A stretch of DNA of 23,174 bases from 20CM-4-69-16 sp035637455 (lineage in GTDB: Bacteria > Gemmatimonadota > Gemmatimonadetes > Gemmatimonadales > GWC2-71-9): contig DASPXE010000176.1 in the NCBI GenBank assembly GCA_035637455.1, forward strand, positions 1-23,174, in the 5' to 3' direction. This document shows, one piece after another, positions 21,836 to 23,174 of this stretch. The notes below the pieces were generated by a model, which was not told the origin of the DNA, did not search any database, and saw only the letters and a list, made by a program, of their open reading frames with translations. The translations under genes and the position numbers were made by a program. Position 1 is the stretch's first letter. Every line of letters begins with the position of its first letter.

Positions 21836-23174
21836 CTAAGGCTTCGGCACGAACACGACCGTCGGATCGAGCGGATACCGGCCGAAGTGCCGGCCGTAAA
21901 TGGCGAGCCCACCCGGCAACGCGGGGTCGACCTCGAGGCGGATGACCAGCTCGCCTCGCGCCGCGGCCCGGTCGACCGCCTCGCGCGGTACCGTCACCCG
22001 CAACAACCTGCCGTATGACCCGGCTTCGCGCAGTCGCCGGTCACGCTTCTGGAAATGCCAGGACAGGATGCCGCGATGATCGGCCGGGTCATCGTCGAGC
22101 AGCTCGCGTCCGGCGGTTACGTCGTTGATGCGAACGGTCACGGCGCTCGGGAAGCGTCGCTGGTCGGTCATGGGGTACGCGTTCGGGTTGAGGCTCGGGT
22201 CGTAAGTGCCCTGGCCTCGCATGTAGTCCCCCGCCATCCGGCCGGCGTTGTCGCGATCCTTGCCGAAGAGCTGCTTGGAGGAGACTTCGGCCACGAAGAC
22301 GACGCTCTCGAGCTCGGCGGGGCGAAGTCCTTGGGGCCAGGCGACCCGGTACTCGAAGAACCCCGAGCCGGCGCCGTTCACTTTCAGTCCGTCCAGCACG
22401 TTCCACTGCTTGAGCGACCAGGATGCCGCACGGAAGCCGGCGGGGTCGATCGTCAGTAGCCGGGCGCGCCGGCCGTTGACCAGCCGGACTTCCCGCGGGG
22501 CGTCGCCCTCCACAACAAAGCTGCAAAAGTTGCGATGCAACACCGTGCCCGTCGCGTCTTCGAGCTGCACCGCCAGGACGAGGACGGCGGGCTCGTCGGG
22601 CATCGGGACGAGGAGCGGCTCGAGCGCCGCGGTCATCCAGGGATGGTACGGTACCCGGCGCGCGATCTCGGAGTAGGTCCGCCGTTGGCCGAGCGCGTTC
22701 CAGCCGTACAGCTCGGCGCGCAGTGTGAGGCTGTCGCCCAGCGCCGTGCTCGATGTCAGGAAGGAGGCGTACAACGGCACGCGCACCTTGGCTCCCGCCG
22801 GCACCCTCTGGCTGAGCTCGTCGCCCACCGCGACGTACAACGGCGCGTGCAGGTCGCGGAGCGACATCCCCTCCACCAGCTCGCCCAGCCCGGTGTCTTT
22901 CTCGGAGCGGTCGTAGCGCCAGTAGCCGTTCCACTCGTTGATCACATCATGGAGCTCGGTATAGAGCCAGCCGGCGATCCGCGGGTGGCGGCGGAACGCG
23001 TTCACGGCGCGGTGGTAGTCCCAGCTCCAGTCAACGTCTCCTGTACTCCCCTCGTAGCCCCAGACGTTGCCGAACTCGCTGTTGATGTTCGGCTGACGCG
23101 CCTGCCGGTAGCCGGCCTCGAAGTTCCACAAGGAGCCCGGGTGGGTGCTGTCGCTCACCAGTCGGTCGTGCTCC
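21836..23174 (-). CDS. Glycoside hydrolase family 2-like protein, C-terminal part (gene continues beyond window)
   Basis: The visible 445 residues are the C-terminal portion of a large hydrolase; the frame stays open to the window edge and the start is not included. Near the visible N-terminus, NINSEFGNVWGYEG resembles the GH2 segment with the glutamate nucleophile. It is followed by WDYHRAVNAFRRHPRIAGWLYTELHDVINEWNGYWRYDR, the end of a TIM barrel (given here as a description of 22919-23039). The remaining 300 or so residues form all-beta accessory domains, ending GRYPLDPTVVFVPKP. GH2 includes beta-galactosidases, beta-glucuronidases and beta-mannosidases; which one this is cannot be said without the N-terminal half. 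It is convergent with the plus-strand operon and so separately transcribed. Confidence 0.7.
   Translation of the reverse strand, partial: EHDRLVSDSTHPGSLWNFEAGYRQARQPNINSEFGNVWGYEGSTGDVDWSWDYHRAVNAFRRHPRIAGWLYTELHDVINEWNGYWRYDRSEKDTGLGELVEGMSLRDLHAPLYVAVGDELSQRVPAGAKVRVPLYASFLTSSTALGDSLTLRAELYGWNALGQRRTYSEIARRVPYHPWMTAALEPLLVPMPDEPAVLVLAVQLEDATGTVLHRNFCSFVVEGDAPREVRLVNGRRARLLTIDPAGFRAASWSLKQWNVLDGLKVNGAGSGFFEYRVAWPQGLRPAELESVVFVAEVSSKQLFGKDRDNAGRMAGDYMRGQGTYDPSLNPNAYPMTDQRRFPSAVTVRINDVTAGRELLDDDPADHRGILSWHFQKRDRRLREAGSYGRLLRVTVPREAVDRAAARGELVIRLEVDPALPGGLAIYGRHFGRYPLDPTVVFVPKP

Noticed and set aside
116..23174. Firm assignment to xyloglucan utilisation
   Set aside because: GH31, GH95-like and GH2-like enzymes fit, but no endo-xyloglucanase is seen, and the GH31 and GH95-like active sites are atypical.

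Overview
The window is GC-rich, roughly two-thirds G+C, and densely coded. It carries a SusC/SusD pair whose SusC ends in phenylalanine, several Tat-type signal peptides on sugar-modifying enzymes, and REP-like palindromes. This mix best fits a Gemmatimonadota-type soil or sediment bacterium. Bacteroidota use the same transporters but are rarely this GC-rich, and Acidobacteriota remain possible. The assignment is inference, because no rRNA, tRNA or other phylogenetic marker is present.

Layout. (1) A minus-strand polysaccharide-utilisation block runs from about 8409 down to 116: a Gfo/Idh/MocA oxidoreductase (7372-8409), then SusC (4030-7161), SusD (2376-4013), a Tat-exported sugar phosphate isomerase/epimerase-like TIM barrel (1453-2373) and a Tat-exported Gfo/Idh/MocA protein (116-1438). 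(2) Divergent from it, across a 60-bp gap, is a very compact plus-strand array of eight genes (8470-21169). They are a gluconate-2-dehydrogenase-subunit-3-like protein, a GMC flavoprotein, an MFS transporter, a Gfo/Idh/MocA::DUF993 fusion, a second TIM-barrel isomerase, a BNR-type beta-propeller protein, a GH31 and a GH95-like hydrolase. Most junctions are 1-10 nt overlaps, four of them GTGA, so it is probably one transcript. (3) A 666-bp non-coding stretch (21170-21835) holds a cluster of strong hairpins and what looks like the decayed C-terminal end of a GH97-type gene. (4) The 3' part of a minus-strand GH2-like hydrolase (21836-23174) runs off the window.

How it may work. SusCD would import an oligosaccharide or glycoside. 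GH31, GH95-like, GH2-like and perhaps the beta-propeller enzyme would trim it. The GMC/subunit-3 pair, the Gfo/Idh/MocA proteins and the TIM-barrel isomerases resemble the parts of oxidative (3-keto) glycoside catabolism, with some members exported and others cytoplasmic, and MFS carrying the small products. The substrate is unknown. GH31+GH95+GH2 recalls fucosylated xyloglucan, but no endoglucanase is visible.

The most unusual feature is a family of GC-rich palindromic repeats, six copies at four loci. Every copy lies inside a coding sequence and is translated in the same frame for a given orientation. Two loci are inverted doublets (REPIN-like). One doublet sits exactly at the join of the Gfo/Idh/MocA and DUF993 halves, as if the repeat had welded two formerly separate genes.
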